DNA of 64,000 nt, taken from Micromonospora mirobrigensis (GTDB lineage: Bacteria > Actinomycetota > Actinomycetes > Mycobacteriales > Micromonosporaceae). The stretch lies in contig NZ_FMCX01000001.1 in assembly GCF_900091555.1 (NCBI RefSeq), positions 372,001-436,000 on the forward strand. Reading direction: 5' to 3'. The translations under genes were made by a program, and so were the position numbers. Below are positions 49,701 to 58,249 of this stretch, piece by piece (within the stretch, counting starts at the first letter, position 1; the number at the start of each line of letters is the position of its first letter). Below the pieces are notes generated by a model. That model saw nothing but the letters and a program-made list of their open reading frames with translations. It was not told where the DNA came from and did no database searches.

Positions 49701-49818
49701 GGCCCCTCCCGACGCTGCTGCCGGCGCGCCGCCGCCGGACAGGTGGGCACCTTCAGCGTGCGCCCGTCCCGTCCGGGGCGGCAGGGGGTGCGGTCACCGC
49801 GGGGCGGGACCTTCGCCC

Positions 49819-51972
49819 CTACACCGTGGCCGCGCCCGCCGGCTCCGGCTCAGCGTGCGGCCCGTCGGTCCGCCGCGCGTCCCCATGCCCCGGCCACCAA
49901 GCCTTGTGCCCGATCAGCGCGGTCACCGCCGGCACGAAGAACATCGACATCACGAACGCCGACAGCACGATCCCGATCGCCACCGCGAACCCCATCTGCT
50001 GCAGGAACGAGATCGGCGCCAACATCAGCACCCCGAACGTCCCCGCGAGGATCAGCCCGGCCGCGGCAACCGTAGGCCCGGCATGCTCCACCCCAATGGC
50101 AGCCGCCTGGTGCGGCTCGTGACCCTCCCGAGCCTCCTCCCGCAGCCGCGCGATCATCAGGATGTTGTAGTCCGTCCCGATCGCCACCACGAACAGATAC
50201 AGGATGATCGGCAACTGGAACGTCACCCCAGGCTTGTCCTGCAAGCCCTGGAACAGGTAGACCGTCGCCCCCAGCGTGGCCGCGAAGTTCAGCAGCACGG
50301 CGATCACCAGATAGATCGGCGCGACCAGGCTGCGCAGCAGCAGCGCGAGGATCAGCGCGATCAGCGCGGCGGCGACGGGCAGGATCACCGACAGGTCCCG
50401 GTTGTTGGCCGAGTTGATGTCCGCGAAGATCGCCGTCGGCCCGCCGACCAGCGCCTTCGTGCCGGCGGGCGCCTTGGCGTGCAGGGCGTCGCGCAGGTCG
50501 TCGCGTACCAGGGTGATCGCCTCGTTGGAGACCGGGTTCTCGTTGAGCAGCAGGTTGACCCGGGCGACGCTCGGGTCGGTGCCGCGTTCGGCCGGCTGCA
50601 CCCGGGCCACGCCGGGGGCGTCGGCCGCGGCGGCGGCGAAGCCGTTGACCTGCTGGTCGGTGAGCGGGCTGCCGTTGCCGGTGGTCAGGTAGACCTCGGT
50701 GGGGGCGAGTGCCCCGGCGGCGAAGCCGCGTTGCAGGTCCTTGGCGGCCTTCGCCGACTCGGTGTCCTGCGGGAAGCCGGCGCTGAAGTCGTAGTCCGCC
50801 TGGTAGCTGAGCGTGCCGGCGGCCAGCGCCACGAGCAGGGCGCCGGACGCGGCGGCGACCAACGCGGGCCGGCGGCCGATCACGGTTCCGAGCCGGCGGG
50901 CCATGGTGGCCTTCGGCGCCTTCTGCCAGGCCTTCGACGGCCAGAACACCCACCGGCCGAGCAGCGACACGATCGCCGGGATCAGGGTCAGCGAGGTCAC
51001 CAGCATGACCGCCACGGCGATCGCGAGCGCCGGACCGAGCGAGCCGAAGAACCCCAGGGACGCGAGCAGGAGTACGAGGAAAGCGACGATCACCGCGCCG
51101 GCTGCCGAGGTGATGACCTCGCCGACCCGCTCCACGGAGACGATCATCGCGGTGCGCTTGTCGTCGCCGGCGCGCAGCCGCTCCCGGTAGCGGAACAGTA
51201 GGAACAGGATGTAGTCGGTGCCGATGCCGAAGAGCACGATCAGCAGGATGGTCTGGAGGTCCTGGCTGACGTTGAGGTCGAAGGCCTTGCCGGCGGCGGC
51301 GACCAGCCCGCTGGTGACCGCCATGACCACGCTGATCACCACGACGGGCAGCAGCGCGGCGATCGGGCTGCGGAAGATGATCAGGATCAGCCCGATGATC
51401 AGGATGATCGTGGCGACACCGACCACGGCGAAGGCGCTGTTGAAGGTGTCCTCGTTGTCGACGAAGCTCGCCACGTCGCCGGCCACCCCGGCGCTCAGCC
51501 CGCTGCCGGACAGCGCCGGGCCGAGCGAGGAGCGCAGGTCGCGTACGGAATCCAGCAGCGCCGGGTCGTCCGGGGTCGGCGCGTCCAGGCCGACATTGAC
51601 CACCTGCACCGACTTGTCCGGGGCGACGGCCGGCGGGCCGGTCAGGTAGCCCTCGGTGTGCGGGATGTTCTTCGCCTTCAACGCCTGGGCCAGCTCGCCG
51701 ACCTTCGTCTGGTCGGCCTCGGTGAGCGGCTGCCCGTCGGCGCGTTTGACCACGATGGTGGCGGTGGCGGTGGCCTGCTGCGGGAATGCCTTCTTCGCCA
51801 GCTCGGTGGCCTGCACCGACTCGTACGACTTGGGCAGGAAGCTCTCCTGGTCGGCGGAGGTGATGTCGGACAGCGACGGTGCCGCGGTGATGATCGCGAT
51901 CGCGGCGAGCAGCCAGCCCCCGATCACCCACCACGCCCTGCGTACGACGAATCTGCCCAACCGCTCGAACAT
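49819..51972 (-). CDS. MMPL-family (RND-type) transporter
   Basis: 717 residues. Twelve membrane helices in two sets of six with two large extracytoplasmic loops. Key blocks: VRRAWWVIGGWLLAAIAIITAAPSLSD at the start, FGIGTDYILFLLFRYRERL and ERVGEVITSAAGAVIVAFLVLLLASLGF in the first half, VAIGTDYNILMIARLREEAREG in the second. The two GTDYxxxxxxR motifs carry the proton-relay Asp/Tyr pairs. It exports lipids or other hydrophobic compounds. No partner gene adjoins. Confidence 0.92.
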   Translation of the reverse strand: MFERLGRFVVRRAWWVIGGWLLAAIAIITAAPSLSDITSADQESFLPKSYESVQATELAKKAFPQQATATATIVVKRADGQPLTEADQTKVGELAQALKAKNIPHTEGYLTGPPAVAPDKSVQVVNVGLDAPTPDDPALLDSVRDLRSSLGPALSGSGLSAGVAGDVASFVDNEDTFNSAFAVVGVATIILIIGLILIIFRSPIAALLPVVVISVVMAVTSGLVAAAGKAFDLNVSQDLQTILLIVLFGIGTDYILFLLFRYRERLRAGDDKRTAMIVSVERVGEVITSAAGAVIVAFLVLLLASLGFFGSLGPALAIAVAVMLVTSLTLIPAIVSLLGRWVFWPSKAWQKAPKATMARRLGTVIGRRPALVAAASGALLVALAAGTLSYQADYDFSAGFPQDTESAKAAKDLQRGFAAGALAPTEVYLTTGNGSPLTDQQVNGFAAAAADAPGVARVQPAERGTDPSVARVNLLLNENPVSNEAITLVRDDLRDALHAKAPAGTKALVGGPTAIFADINSANNRDLSVILPVAAALIALILALLLRSLVAPIYLVIAVLLNFAATLGATVYLFQGLQDKPGVTFQLPIILYLFVVAIGTDYNILMIARLREEAREGHEPHQAAAIGVEHAGPTVAAAGLILAGTFGVLMLAPISFLQQMGFAVAIGIVLSAFVMSMFFVPAVTALIGHKAWWPGHGDARRTDGPHAEPEPAGAATV

Positions 51973-52151
51973 GGCTTCCCCCGTGTGTCGGCCCGCGCTC
52001 GACGGCCCGGGGCCCGACGCCTGCCGGATGCCCGGCCGTCACGATGACGGCAGCCTTCCGCTACCCAGCGTGGATGCTACCGGTGGTGGGCAAATCCTTT
52101 TCGGACTGGGGACGGCGTGCCGCCCTGCTATCTGGAGGCGCCGCGCCGCTG

Positions 52152-53051
52152 TCAGCGGGTGACGGTGAGCCGGACCGGCTGCCCCTGCTGCACCTCCAGC
52201 ACGGCCCGCTCCCCCAGCTCACGGGCCAGCTCCACGGTCGCGGTGCGCTGAGCCCCGATGGCTGGGCACACCTGCTGGGAACTGTTCGGGTGCGCGTGGA
52301 CGATCACCGCCACCGCGGACACCGACTGGACCGCCTCGGCCCGGTAGTCCACCCCGCACGGCTCGCTGCCCGGCCCCGGCGCCCCGGTGAACGTCACGGT
52401 CAGCGTGCGGTCGCCGCGCTGGGTCGTGGCCTTCTCGATGCTCATCGCGCTCGGCGACTCCGAATCCCAGGGCAACGGGGACACCTCGACCGTGGCAGCC
52501 GGGTCGACCGCCGCCCGGACCAGCCGCACCCCGGTGCCGGCGAGCGTGTACTCCCACGCCGGGACGGTCGCGGTGCCCCGGGTCGTCTCCATCCGCAGGG
52601 TGGTCAGCCGGGCGCCGGTGACCCGCAGCGGCGGGCAGCCGTCGCAGCGCGCCCCGTCGGCCCGGAACCCGGCCAGGGTGGCCTCGGCCCCGACCAGCGG
52701 CACCGTCTCCCGGCTTCCGTCGTTCCAGATCACGCTGCCCGTCGGCTCCGGTGGGGTCGGCAGGTCGGCGACGGGCGCGAACTCACCGGCGGCCAGCGAC
52801 TCCTTGTTCCGCCCGTTCTCCAACTCCCAGTCGCCCACCTGCCGCTGGGGCGAGCCGACCGGCACGAACCGGCCCTGACCGCCGGCTCGTCGCAGTACCT
52901 GCTCGTACCGGTCGAGGACGGCGCGGGCCTGCTGCCGCAGCTGTGAATCGCTCAGGTCACCCCGCGCGGGCGAGCCCAGGTCGTCCCCCGACTCGGTGTG
53001 GCAGCCGGCGAGCAGCAGCAGGACAGTCATTGCGAGCAGGCAGCGCCTCAT
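52152..53051 (-). CDS. Lipoprotein of unknown function
   Basis: 299 residues from the ATG at 53051 after GGAGGTG. The lipobox is LLLLAGC, so Cys17 is lipidated and the protein sits on the outer face of the membrane. The mature part has WELENGRNKESLAAGEF, VPLVGAEATLAGFRADGARCDGCPPLRVTGARLTTL and VSAVAVIVHAHPNSSQQVCPAIG; cysteines in ARCDGCPP and at SEPCG/QVCPA may form disulfides. No known domain is recognised. It is a single gene. Confidence 0.75.
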   Translation of the reverse strand: MRRCLLAMTVLLLLAGCHTESGDDLGSPARGDLSDSQLRQQARAVLDRYEQVLRRAGGQGRFVPVGSPQRQVGDWELENGRNKESLAAGEFAPVADLPTPPEPTGSVIWNDGSRETVPLVGAEATLAGFRADGARCDGCPPLRVTGARLTTLRMETTRGTATVPAWEYTLAGTGVRLVRAAVDPAATVEVSPLPWDSESPSAMSIEKATTQRGDRTLTVTFTGAPGPGSEPCGVDYRAEAVQSVSAVAVIVHAHPNSSQQVCPAIGAQRTATVELARELGERAVLEVQQGQPVRLTVTR

Positions 53052-53239
53052 CCCCGTGCACCTCCACCCGTTGAGACGCACGCGGACCGCCATCGGTTGC
53101 GGGTGCGGCCGCGGCCGCACCCTGGCGGCTCACCGAGGCGTAGGCGGTCGCGCCTGCCACCGGAGCATGGTGGCAGGCGGCGGCCGACCTCACCACGTCC
53201 TCAAGCCGCGGACGCGATGGAGTGAACAAGTGGCTGGGC

Positions 53240-53617
53240 TCAGCCGGCGTTGATGTCCTCGAACTCGGTGACCCGGCGGACGTCGATCTCCACGTCCAGG
53301 CCGGTCTGGGCGAAGACGTCGGCGAACCGGCGGGCGATCTCCACCGCCTCCGCCTTGTCCCGCACGTCGACCAGCACGAACCCGGCGATGAGTTCCTTGG
53401 TCTCGGTGAACGGCCCGTCGGTGATGGTGGTCTTCTTGTCGGTGACCTTCACCCGGGCGGCGTTGTCCGTGCTGGGCCGCAGCCCCTCGCCGGCGAGCAT
53501 CACCCCCGACTTGGTGACCTCCTCCATGAACGGGCCGAGCAGCTCCAGGAACTCCGGGGTGGGCTGGTAGCTGCCGGGCACCGTCTCGTCCAGCTTGTGC
53601 ATGATCATGAAGCGCAT
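53240..53617 (-). CDS. DGPF (YciI-like) protein, ECF42 partner
   Basis: 125 residues: FMIMHKLDETVPGSYQPTPEFLELLGPFMEEVTKSGVMLAGEGLRPS, then ITDGPFTETKELIAGFVLVDVRDKAEAVEIARRF. The DGPF motif defines the subgroup that is genetically linked to ECF42 sigma factors. The sigma gene lies 77 nt upstream on the same strand. The molecular function is not settled; it may be a small enzyme or effector in the ECF42 response. Confidence 0.9.
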   Translation of the reverse strand: MRFMIMHKLDETVPGSYQPTPEFLELLGPFMEEVTKSGVMLAGEGLRPSTDNAARVKVTDKKTTITDGPFTETKELIAGFVLVDVRDKAEAVEIARRFADVFAQTGLDVEIDVRRVTEFEDINAG

Positions 53618-53694
53618 GGTGGGTGGTTCCTCTCCATCGGAAGTGGCCTTTCACCGACGCGTCGCACGAGTCGCCCCGGATCCGACATCGCCGT

Positions 53695-54987
53695 TCAAGA
53701 TTCTTTCGAAAAACATTCCGCGGCGCGGTCCCGCAGCAGCGCCCGGTCCCGTTCGTTGCCGGCCAGCTCCGCCGCCCGCTCGAACTCGGCCCGCGCCTCG
53801 CGGTGCCGGCCGAGTCGCACCAGCAGGTCACCGAGCACGCTGGGCAGCAGGTGGTAGGCGGCCAGCGACGGCTCGTCCGCCAACTCCCTGGCCAGGGCGA
53901 GGCCGGCGGCCGGCCCGTCGGCCCGGGCCACGGCGACCGCCCGGTTCAGCTCGATAACCGGCGAGGGCACCAGCGCCGCCAGGTCCGCGTAGAGCGCCGC
54001 GATCCGCGGCCAGTCGGTCTCGGCGGGGGTACGCGCCCGCGCGTGGCAGGCCGCGATCGCGGCCTGGAGCGTGTACGGGCCGGGGTCGCCGAGGGCGCGC
54101 GCCCGGTCCAGGGCGGCCAGCCCACGACTGATCAGCAGCCGGTCCCAGCGTGCGCGGTCCTGGTCGTCGAGGAGGACCGGCTCGCCGTCCGGGCCGGTGC
54201 GGGCGGGGATGCGGGACGCCTGGATCTGGAGCAGGGCGGCCAGCCCGTGCACCTCCGCCTCGTCGGGCATCAGCCCCTGCAGCACCCGGGCCAGCCGCAG
54301 CGCCTCGCGGGTGAGCTCGGGGCGCATCCAGTCGTCGCCGGCGGTGGCCGCGTACCCCTCGTTGAAGATCAGGTAGATGACCTCGAGGACCGAGTCGACG
54401 CGTTCGGCGCGCTCGGCCGCCGTGGGCACCTCGAACGGGATGTGGGCGGTGGCCAGGGTCTGCTTGGCCCGGGTGATCCGCTGCCCGATGGTGGACTCCG
54501 AGGTGAGGAAGGCACGGGCGATCTCGCCGACGGTCAGTCCGCCGAGCAGCCGCAGGGTGAGCGCGGCGCGGGCGATCGGGGACAGGATCGGGTGGCAGGC
54601 CACGAAGATCAACCGCAGCAGGTCGTCGTCGATCCGCTCCTCGACGGCGGCGTCGAAGTCCACCGTGACCTGCTCGTCCAGGTCCCGGCCCAGCTCGGCG
54701 AGGGTGCGCTGCTGGGTCTGCCGGCGGCGGATCAGGTCGATCGCCCGGCGTTTGCCGACGGCGGTCAGCCAGGCCCCCGGGTTCGCCGGCACCCCGTCGC
54801 GCGGCCACTGTTCCAGGGCCGCGACCAGCGCGTCCTGGGCCAGCTCCTCGGCCAGCCCGACGTCGTGGACGAGGCCGGCGATGCCGGCGACCACCCGCCC
54901 GGACTCCATCCGCCACACCGTCTCCACGGTCCGCCGCGCCGCCTCGGTCTCCGTCACGGGCCCCATGACAGCAGCCGGGTCCGACAT
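53695..54987 (-). CDS. ECF42-type RNA polymerase sigma factor with TPR-like C-terminus
   Basis: 430 residues from the ATG at 54987; an ATG 7 codons later is the alternative. Region 2: GIAGLVHDVGLAEELAQDALVAALEQWPRDGVPANPGAWLTAVGKRRAIDLIRRR. Region 4: LRLLGGLTVGEIARAFLTSESTIGQRITRAKQTL. The long C-terminal helical region (EVIYLIFNEGYAATAGDDWMRPELTREALRLARVL, PVIELNRAVAVARADG) with DUF6596/TPR character is the mark of ECF42 proteins, which act with the DGPF protein encoded next. Confidence 0.92.
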   Translation of the reverse strand: MSDPAAVMGPVTETEAARRTVETVWRMESGRVVAGIAGLVHDVGLAEELAQDALVAALEQWPRDGVPANPGAWLTAVGKRRAIDLIRRRQTQQRTLAELGRDLDEQVTVDFDAAVEERIDDDLLRLIFVACHPILSPIARAALTLRLLGGLTVGEIARAFLTSESTIGQRITRAKQTLATAHIPFEVPTAAERAERVDSVLEVIYLIFNEGYAATAGDDWMRPELTREALRLARVLQGLMPDEAEVHGLAALLQIQASRIPARTGPDGEPVLLDDQDRARWDRLLISRGLAALDRARALGDPGPYTLQAAIAACHARARTPAETDWPRIAALYADLAALVPSPVIELNRAVAVARADGPAAGLALARELADEPSLAAYHLLPSVLGDLLVRLGRHREARAEFERAAELAGNERDRALLRDRAAECFSKES

Positions 54988-55062
54988 CCGCCAGCACCCG
55001 GGCGGAAGTGTCGTAGGCCCTTCGTAGGGTGACCTGGTCACGACGGACCGCCGGGAGGCATC

Positions 55063-55428
55063 GTGCTCGACCACTTCTCCGTACCAGTGCGCGACCTGCC
55101 GGTCGCCGCCGCCTTCTACGACGCCGTGCTCGCCCCGCTGGGCGCGCGCCGGCTGATGGAGCCCGGCCCGATCGGGTACGGCGTCGACCGCCCCGACTTC
55201 TGGCTGGAACCGACCGCCGAGGGCGCGACGCCGGTGCCGGCGCACATCGCCTTCACCGCCCCCGATCGGGCGGCCGTGCACGCCTTCCACGACGCGGCGA
55301 TCGCCGCCGGGGCCGAGGTCCTGCACGCCCCGAAGGTCTGGCCGGAATACCACCCCGGCTACTACGGCGCCTTCGTCCGCGACCCCGACGGCAACAACGT
55401 CGAAGCCGTCTGCCACCGCCCCGCCTGA
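55063..55428 (+). CDS. Glyoxalase/VOC-family protein
   Basis: 121 residues from a GTG after GGGAGG. LDHFSVPVRDLPVAAAFYDAVLAPLGARRL and HIAFTAPDRAAVHAFHDAAIAAGAEVLHAP, then YYGAFVRDPDGNNVEAVCH form the paired beta-alpha-beta-beta-beta modules. The His and Glu positions for a metal (DHFSV; NNVEAV) are present. The substrate is unknown. It is divergent from the ECF42 gene, 75 nt apart. Confidence 0.88.
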   Translation: MLDHFSVPVRDLPVAAAFYDAVLAPLGARRLMEPGPIGYGVDRPDFWLEPTAEGATPVPAHIAFTAPDRAAVHAFHDAAIAAGAEVLHAPKVWPEYHPGYYGAFVRDPDGNNVEAVCHRPA

Positions 55429-55451
55429 CCCCCACCCCACGCCACCCGGTG

Positions 55452-55516
55452 GCGTTGATCATGAAGTTGGCGGCGATGTGGATCTACAGAAGTGCCGCCA
55501 ACTTCATGATCAACGC
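55452..55516. repeat. Perfect 23-bp inverted repeat with 19-nt loop
   Basis: Left arm 55452-55474 (starts GCGTTGATCATGAAGTTGGC) and right arm 55494-55516 are exact reverse complements. Unlike the GC-only terminators nearby, the arms contain GATCATGAAG, an unusual composition for the region. It lies 23 nt after the glyoxalase stop, so it may terminate transcription, but it may also be a mobile palindromic element. Confidence 0.75.
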
Positions 55517-55598
55517 AGGTCTCGGGGTGCGGGTGTCCGGGGGAGGTCAGGGGCGGGACCGGATGTTTCTGGGGGGACGGCGGCGGGACGGTGAGGCA

Positions 55599-56189
55599 AT
55601 GATCACCGACGATGCCCGCGCCGCCGGGCGCACCGCGTACCCCTGGTTGCGGCCCACCGCCGTGACGGCCTCCCTGCTGCTGCTCGCCTACGGGCTGCTG
55701 CGCCTGCTCGACGGCCTGGACGGCCACCGGGACAAGGACGGCTGGGCCTGGAACCTCGGCCACACGCTCTTCCTGCTCGGCGTCGTCCTGTTCGGATTCC
55801 TCATGGTGGGGCTGCGGGCGGTGCTGCGGGACGGCTCGCGGCGGCGGCGCACCCTCGCCGACGTGGCCACGGTGGCCGGGCTGGTCGGGGCGGTCGGCTT
55901 CGGCTGGGTGATCCTCGGGGACCTCTTCGCCGGCTTCGCCGACGCGGTCGACACCCCGGATCTGGTGCTCTTCGGTGGGCCGCTGTTGTTCGAGCTGGGG
56001 CTGCTCACCCTGCTGACGCTGGCCGCGACGGCCCGGCCCCGGCTGCTACCTGCCTGGGCGCCGGTGCTGGTGCTGGCCGGGTTCGTGGCGATCGCGGTGA
56101 ACCTGGACCTGCTGCCGATCGGCGCCGCGCTGGTGCTCGCCGGGCTGCTGCCGATCAGCCCGCCGGCCAGGACCGGCGCAGCGCGGTGA
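55599..56189 (+). CDS. Small polytopic membrane protein
   Basis: 196 residues with five hydrophobic helices (LRPTAVTASLLLLAYGLLRLL, NLGHTLFLLGVVLFGFLMVG, VATVAGLVGAVGFGWVILGDLFAGF, LVLFGGPLLFELGLLTLLTL, VLVLAGFVAIAVNLDLLPIGAALVL). The ATG follows GTGAGG. No functional motif is visible. Its 3' end overlaps the convergent GntR gene by 35 nt. Confidence 0.65.
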   Translation: MITDDARAAGRTAYPWLRPTAVTASLLLLAYGLLRLLDGLDGHRDKDGWAWNLGHTLFLLGVVLFGFLMVGLRAVLRDGSRRRRTLADVATVAGLVGAVGFGWVILGDLFAGFADAVDTPDLVLFGGPLLFELGLLTLLTLAATARPRLLPAWAPVLVLAGFVAIAVNLDLLPIGAALVLAGLLPISPPARTGAAR

Positions 56190-56526
56190 CGGCCGCCTCC
56201 AGGTCCGCGCCGAGCAGCCTCGCCTGCCGGGCGTACGCGGTGGCGTGCCGGTCCAGGGCGGGCCCGGCCTCCGGCGGCGGGACGTCCCGGGTGACCCGGG
56301 TCCCGCCGCCGCGCCGGGAGCGGACCAGCCCGGCTGCCTCCAGCTCCCGGTACGTCCGGGCCACCGTGCCGACGGCCAACCCCAGGTCGCCGGCGAGTTG
56401 GCGCAGCGGCGGCAGCCGCTCCCCCGGCGGCAGCACGCCCGAGCCGATCAGGTCGACGAACTGCCGGCGCAGCTGCTCGTACGGGGGCGTCGGGTCGTCG
56501 GCGTCCAGCCGCAGCGCCGGCGTCAT
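56155..56526 (-). CDS. GntR/YtrA-family repressor
   Basis: 123 residues. PPYEQLRRQFVDLIGSGVLPPGERLPPLRQLAGDLGLAVGTVARTYRELEAAGLVRSRRGGGTRV is the complete GntR winged HTH; only a short helical tail follows, as in YtrA-type members. These usually repress their own operon with a membrane protein or ABC transporter. The upstream gene on the same strand overlaps by 4 nt (ATGA). Two TTGTGTCAA-type palindromes upstream of that gene are the likely operators. Confidence 0.88.
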   Translation of the reverse strand: MTPALRLDADDPTPPYEQLRRQFVDLIGSGVLPPGERLPPLRQLAGDLGLAVGTVARTYRELEAAGLVRSRRGGGTRVTRDVPPPEAGPALDRHATAYARQARLLGADLEAAVTALRRSWPAG

Positions 56527-57389
56527 CGGGCGGCGGGTACGGCCGGCCGGGGGGTCGGGGCACCCGATCGGAGCAGGGCGGTCACGCTCCAGCCGGCCAG
56601 CGCCAGCCAGCCCGGGGTCAGCAGGAGCAGCAGCCAGGCGGCGGCCGTCCACCACGCCGGTCGGCACGGGCTGGCCAGCAGCCCCCCGGCGGCGGTCACC
56701 GACACGCCGATCAGCGGGACGGCGACCAGCAGTCCGGCCGCACCGGTGACGGCGTGCCCGGAGCGGCGCCGCTCGGCGTCGTCACGGACCAGGTCACCGG
56801 CGTCGTCCACCGGACGCGGACGACCGACGACCCTGCGCAGGGCCAGCCCGGCCAGCAGGACGCCGGCGCCCAGCACCACGGCCAGCGGCAGGCTGTAGAA
56901 GGAGCCGGGCCACGGGCCGTGGCCGCCGGTGAACTCGCCGCAGTCGTACCCGAATGATCGGCCGGCGCGACCCTGGTCGTCGGGGGAACCGGCGGCGGTG
57001 GTCGCGACGAGCAGGACGGCCAGGCCGACACCGGCGACCGCGACCGCCGTGGCCGGCCATCGGGGCAGGTAGTGCCGGATCTGCCGGGTCTCCAGGGCGG
57101 CCGCGCGGGCCGGGCCGGTGGGGCGGGCGGCCCGGGTCTCCCCGGCGACGACCCCGGCGAGTACGCAGAGGCCGAGCAGCGGCGCGGCGATCGCCGTACC
57201 CCGGCCCAGCGGGTCGGCCCGCACGGCGACGGCGGCCGCGGCCACCCCGACGGTCAGGCCGGCCCACCGCCAGCCCCGGACGGTCCGGCGGACCCGGGCG
57301 GGCGCGGGATCGCCGGCGGCCGGTGTCCCGGCCAGGGCGGCGACGACGAGCGCGATCACGACGATCCCCAGCAGCAGCGACAGCGCCAC
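56523..57389 (-). CDS. Polytopic membrane protein in the GntR operon
   Basis: 288 residues from a GTG after GAGGGG. About seven hydrophobic helices, beginning ALSLLLGIVVIALVVAALAGTPAAG; an internal loop has RSFGYDCGEFTGGHGPWPGSF, probably extracytoplasmic. A DUF1648/DUF5808-like pattern was considered but is not convincing. It is the first gene of a two-gene operon with the GntR regulator, with the operators just upstream. Confidence 0.72.
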   Translation of the reverse strand: MALSLLLGIVVIALVVAALAGTPAAGDPAPARVRRTVRGWRWAGLTVGVAAAAVAVRADPLGRGTAIAAPLLGLCVLAGVVAGETRAARPTGPARAAALETRQIRHYLPRWPATAVAVAGVGLAVLLVATTAAGSPDDQGRAGRSFGYDCGEFTGGHGPWPGSFYSLPLAVVLGAGVLLAGLALRRVVGRPRPVDDAGDLVRDDAERRRSGHAVTGAAGLLVAVPLIGVSVTAAGGLLASPCRPAWWTAAAWLLLLLTPGWLALAGWSVTALLRSGAPTPRPAVPAAR

Positions 57390-57402
57390 GCGACCACCCC
57401 TC

Positions 57403-57424
57403 TTGTGTCAAACGCTTGGCACAA
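57403..57424. promoter_or_regulatory. GntR-type operator site 1
   Basis: TTGTGTCAA-ACGC-TTGGCACAA: arms match as an inverted repeat with one mismatch of nine. It lies 14 nt upstream of the GTG of the membrane-protein gene. Same half-sites and same 4-nt spacer as site 2. Confidence 0.75.
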
Positions 57425-57448
57425 ACCAGCATGCGGCCCGCGGACTCC

Positions 57449-57470
57449 TTGTGTCAACCGATTGATACAA
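57449..57470. promoter_or_regulatory. GntR-type operator site 2
   Basis: TTGTGTCAA-CCGA-TTGATACAA: one mismatch in nine. It is 46 bp from site 1 (start to start), about 4.4 helical turns. It contains TTGACA on the minus strand and TTGATA on the plus strand, so it overlaps -35 regions of both divergent promoters. Confidence 0.78.
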
Positions 57471-57489
57471 GGTCGGCTGCGCATACGGT
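57462..57489 (+). promoter_or_regulatory. Promoter TTGATA-16 bp-TACGGT of the VOC gene
   Basis: -35 TTGATA at 57462-57467 and -10 TACGGT at 57484-57489, spacer 16 bp, ending 6 nt before the ATG at 57496. Leaderless type. The -35 lies inside operator site 2, so the GntR protein should repress this gene too. Confidence 0.6.
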
Positions 57490-57495
57490 GCGGGG

Positions 57496-57933
57496 ATGGA
57501 GCAGCGGATCAGTCTGATCACCCTCGGGGTCGCCGACGTCGCCCGCGCCCGCGCGTTCTACGAGCGGCTCGGCTGGCGTGGCCAGGAGGTCGAGGAGACC
57601 GTCTTCTTCCAGGCCGGCGGGCTGGCCGTCGTCCTGTGGGGGCGCGGCAAGCTGGCCGACGACGCCGGCGTGGCCGACCGCGGCGGTGACGGCTTCGGCG
57701 GGCTGAGCCTCGCGCAGAACGTCCGCTCCCGCGAGGAGGTCGACGCGATCCTCGCCGACGCGGCGGCGGCCGGCGCCGCCCTCACCCAGCCACCCCGGGA
57801 GACCTTCTACGGCGGGTACGCCGGCTGCTTCACCGACCCCGACGGGCACGTGTGGGAGATCGCCCACAACCCGGGATTCGCCCTGGCCGACGACGGGACG
57901 CTGACCCTGCCGAACTTCGGCGCCGGCTCCTGA
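57496..57933 (+). CDS. VOC-family (glyoxalase-like) protein under GntR control
   Basis: 145 residues: RISLITLGVADVARARAFYERLGWRGQEVEETVFFQAGGLAVVLWG, GGLSLAQNVRSREEVDAILADAAAAGAALTQPP, then YGGYAGCFTDPDGHVWEIAHNPGF. The last block with GHVWEI is the usual metal-binding Glu strand. It resembles the small VOC lactoylglutathione-lyase-like enzymes; the substrate is unknown. It is divergent from the GntR/membrane operon, and its promoter overlaps operator site 2. Confidence 0.88.
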   Translation: MEQRISLITLGVADVARARAFYERLGWRGQEVEETVFFQAGGLAVVLWGRGKLADDAGVADRGGDGFGGLSLAQNVRSREEVDAILADAAAAGAALTQPPRETFYGGYAGCFTDPDGHVWEIAHNPGFALADDGTLTLPNFGAGS

Positions 57934-57943
57934 TCACCGGGCG

Positions 57944-58249
57944 TCAGCCCTCGACGGCGCTCAGCACCCGCTCCACGTTGCGCCGGTTCTGGCCATAGTC
58001 GAACAACGTGGTCCGCAGCCGCGAGCCACTGTGGACCTCGACCGTCGAGCCACCCTCGGCGGGCCGGACGGACGCCGTCACGTCCTCGCCCCACGACCTC
58101 ATGCTCATCCCGGTCCGGACCCGGATCGTCCAGGCGTCCACCTGCTCGACCGGCCGGGCGCGGTCGAGTCCTTCCGGGCCGACCCTGAGCCGTTGCGCTG
58201 CCACCGGCGGCGCGACCGGCAGGAAAGCCCGCGACTGGAAGTGCTTCAT
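57944..58249 (-). CDS. Small protein co-expressed with yidD
   Basis: 101 residues. RTGMSMRSWGEDVTASVRPAEGGSTVEVHSGSRLRTTLFDYGQNRRNVERVL has alternating strands ending in a helix, typical of a small lipid- or polyketide-cyclase-like fold such as DUF1499-related proteins (weak match). Its ATG overlaps the yidD stop (ATGA). No signal peptide. The function is unknown. Confidence 0.7.
   Translation of the reverse strand: MKHFQSRAFLPVAPPVAAQRLRVGPEGLDRARPVEQVDAWTIRVRTGMSMRSWGEDVTASVRPAEGGSTVEVHSGSRLRTTLFDYGQNRRNVERVLSAVEG

Noticed and set aside
49642..51201. Plus-strand frame across the MMPL gene
   Set aside because: Gln/Arg/His-rich antisense shadow of a well-supported transporter.
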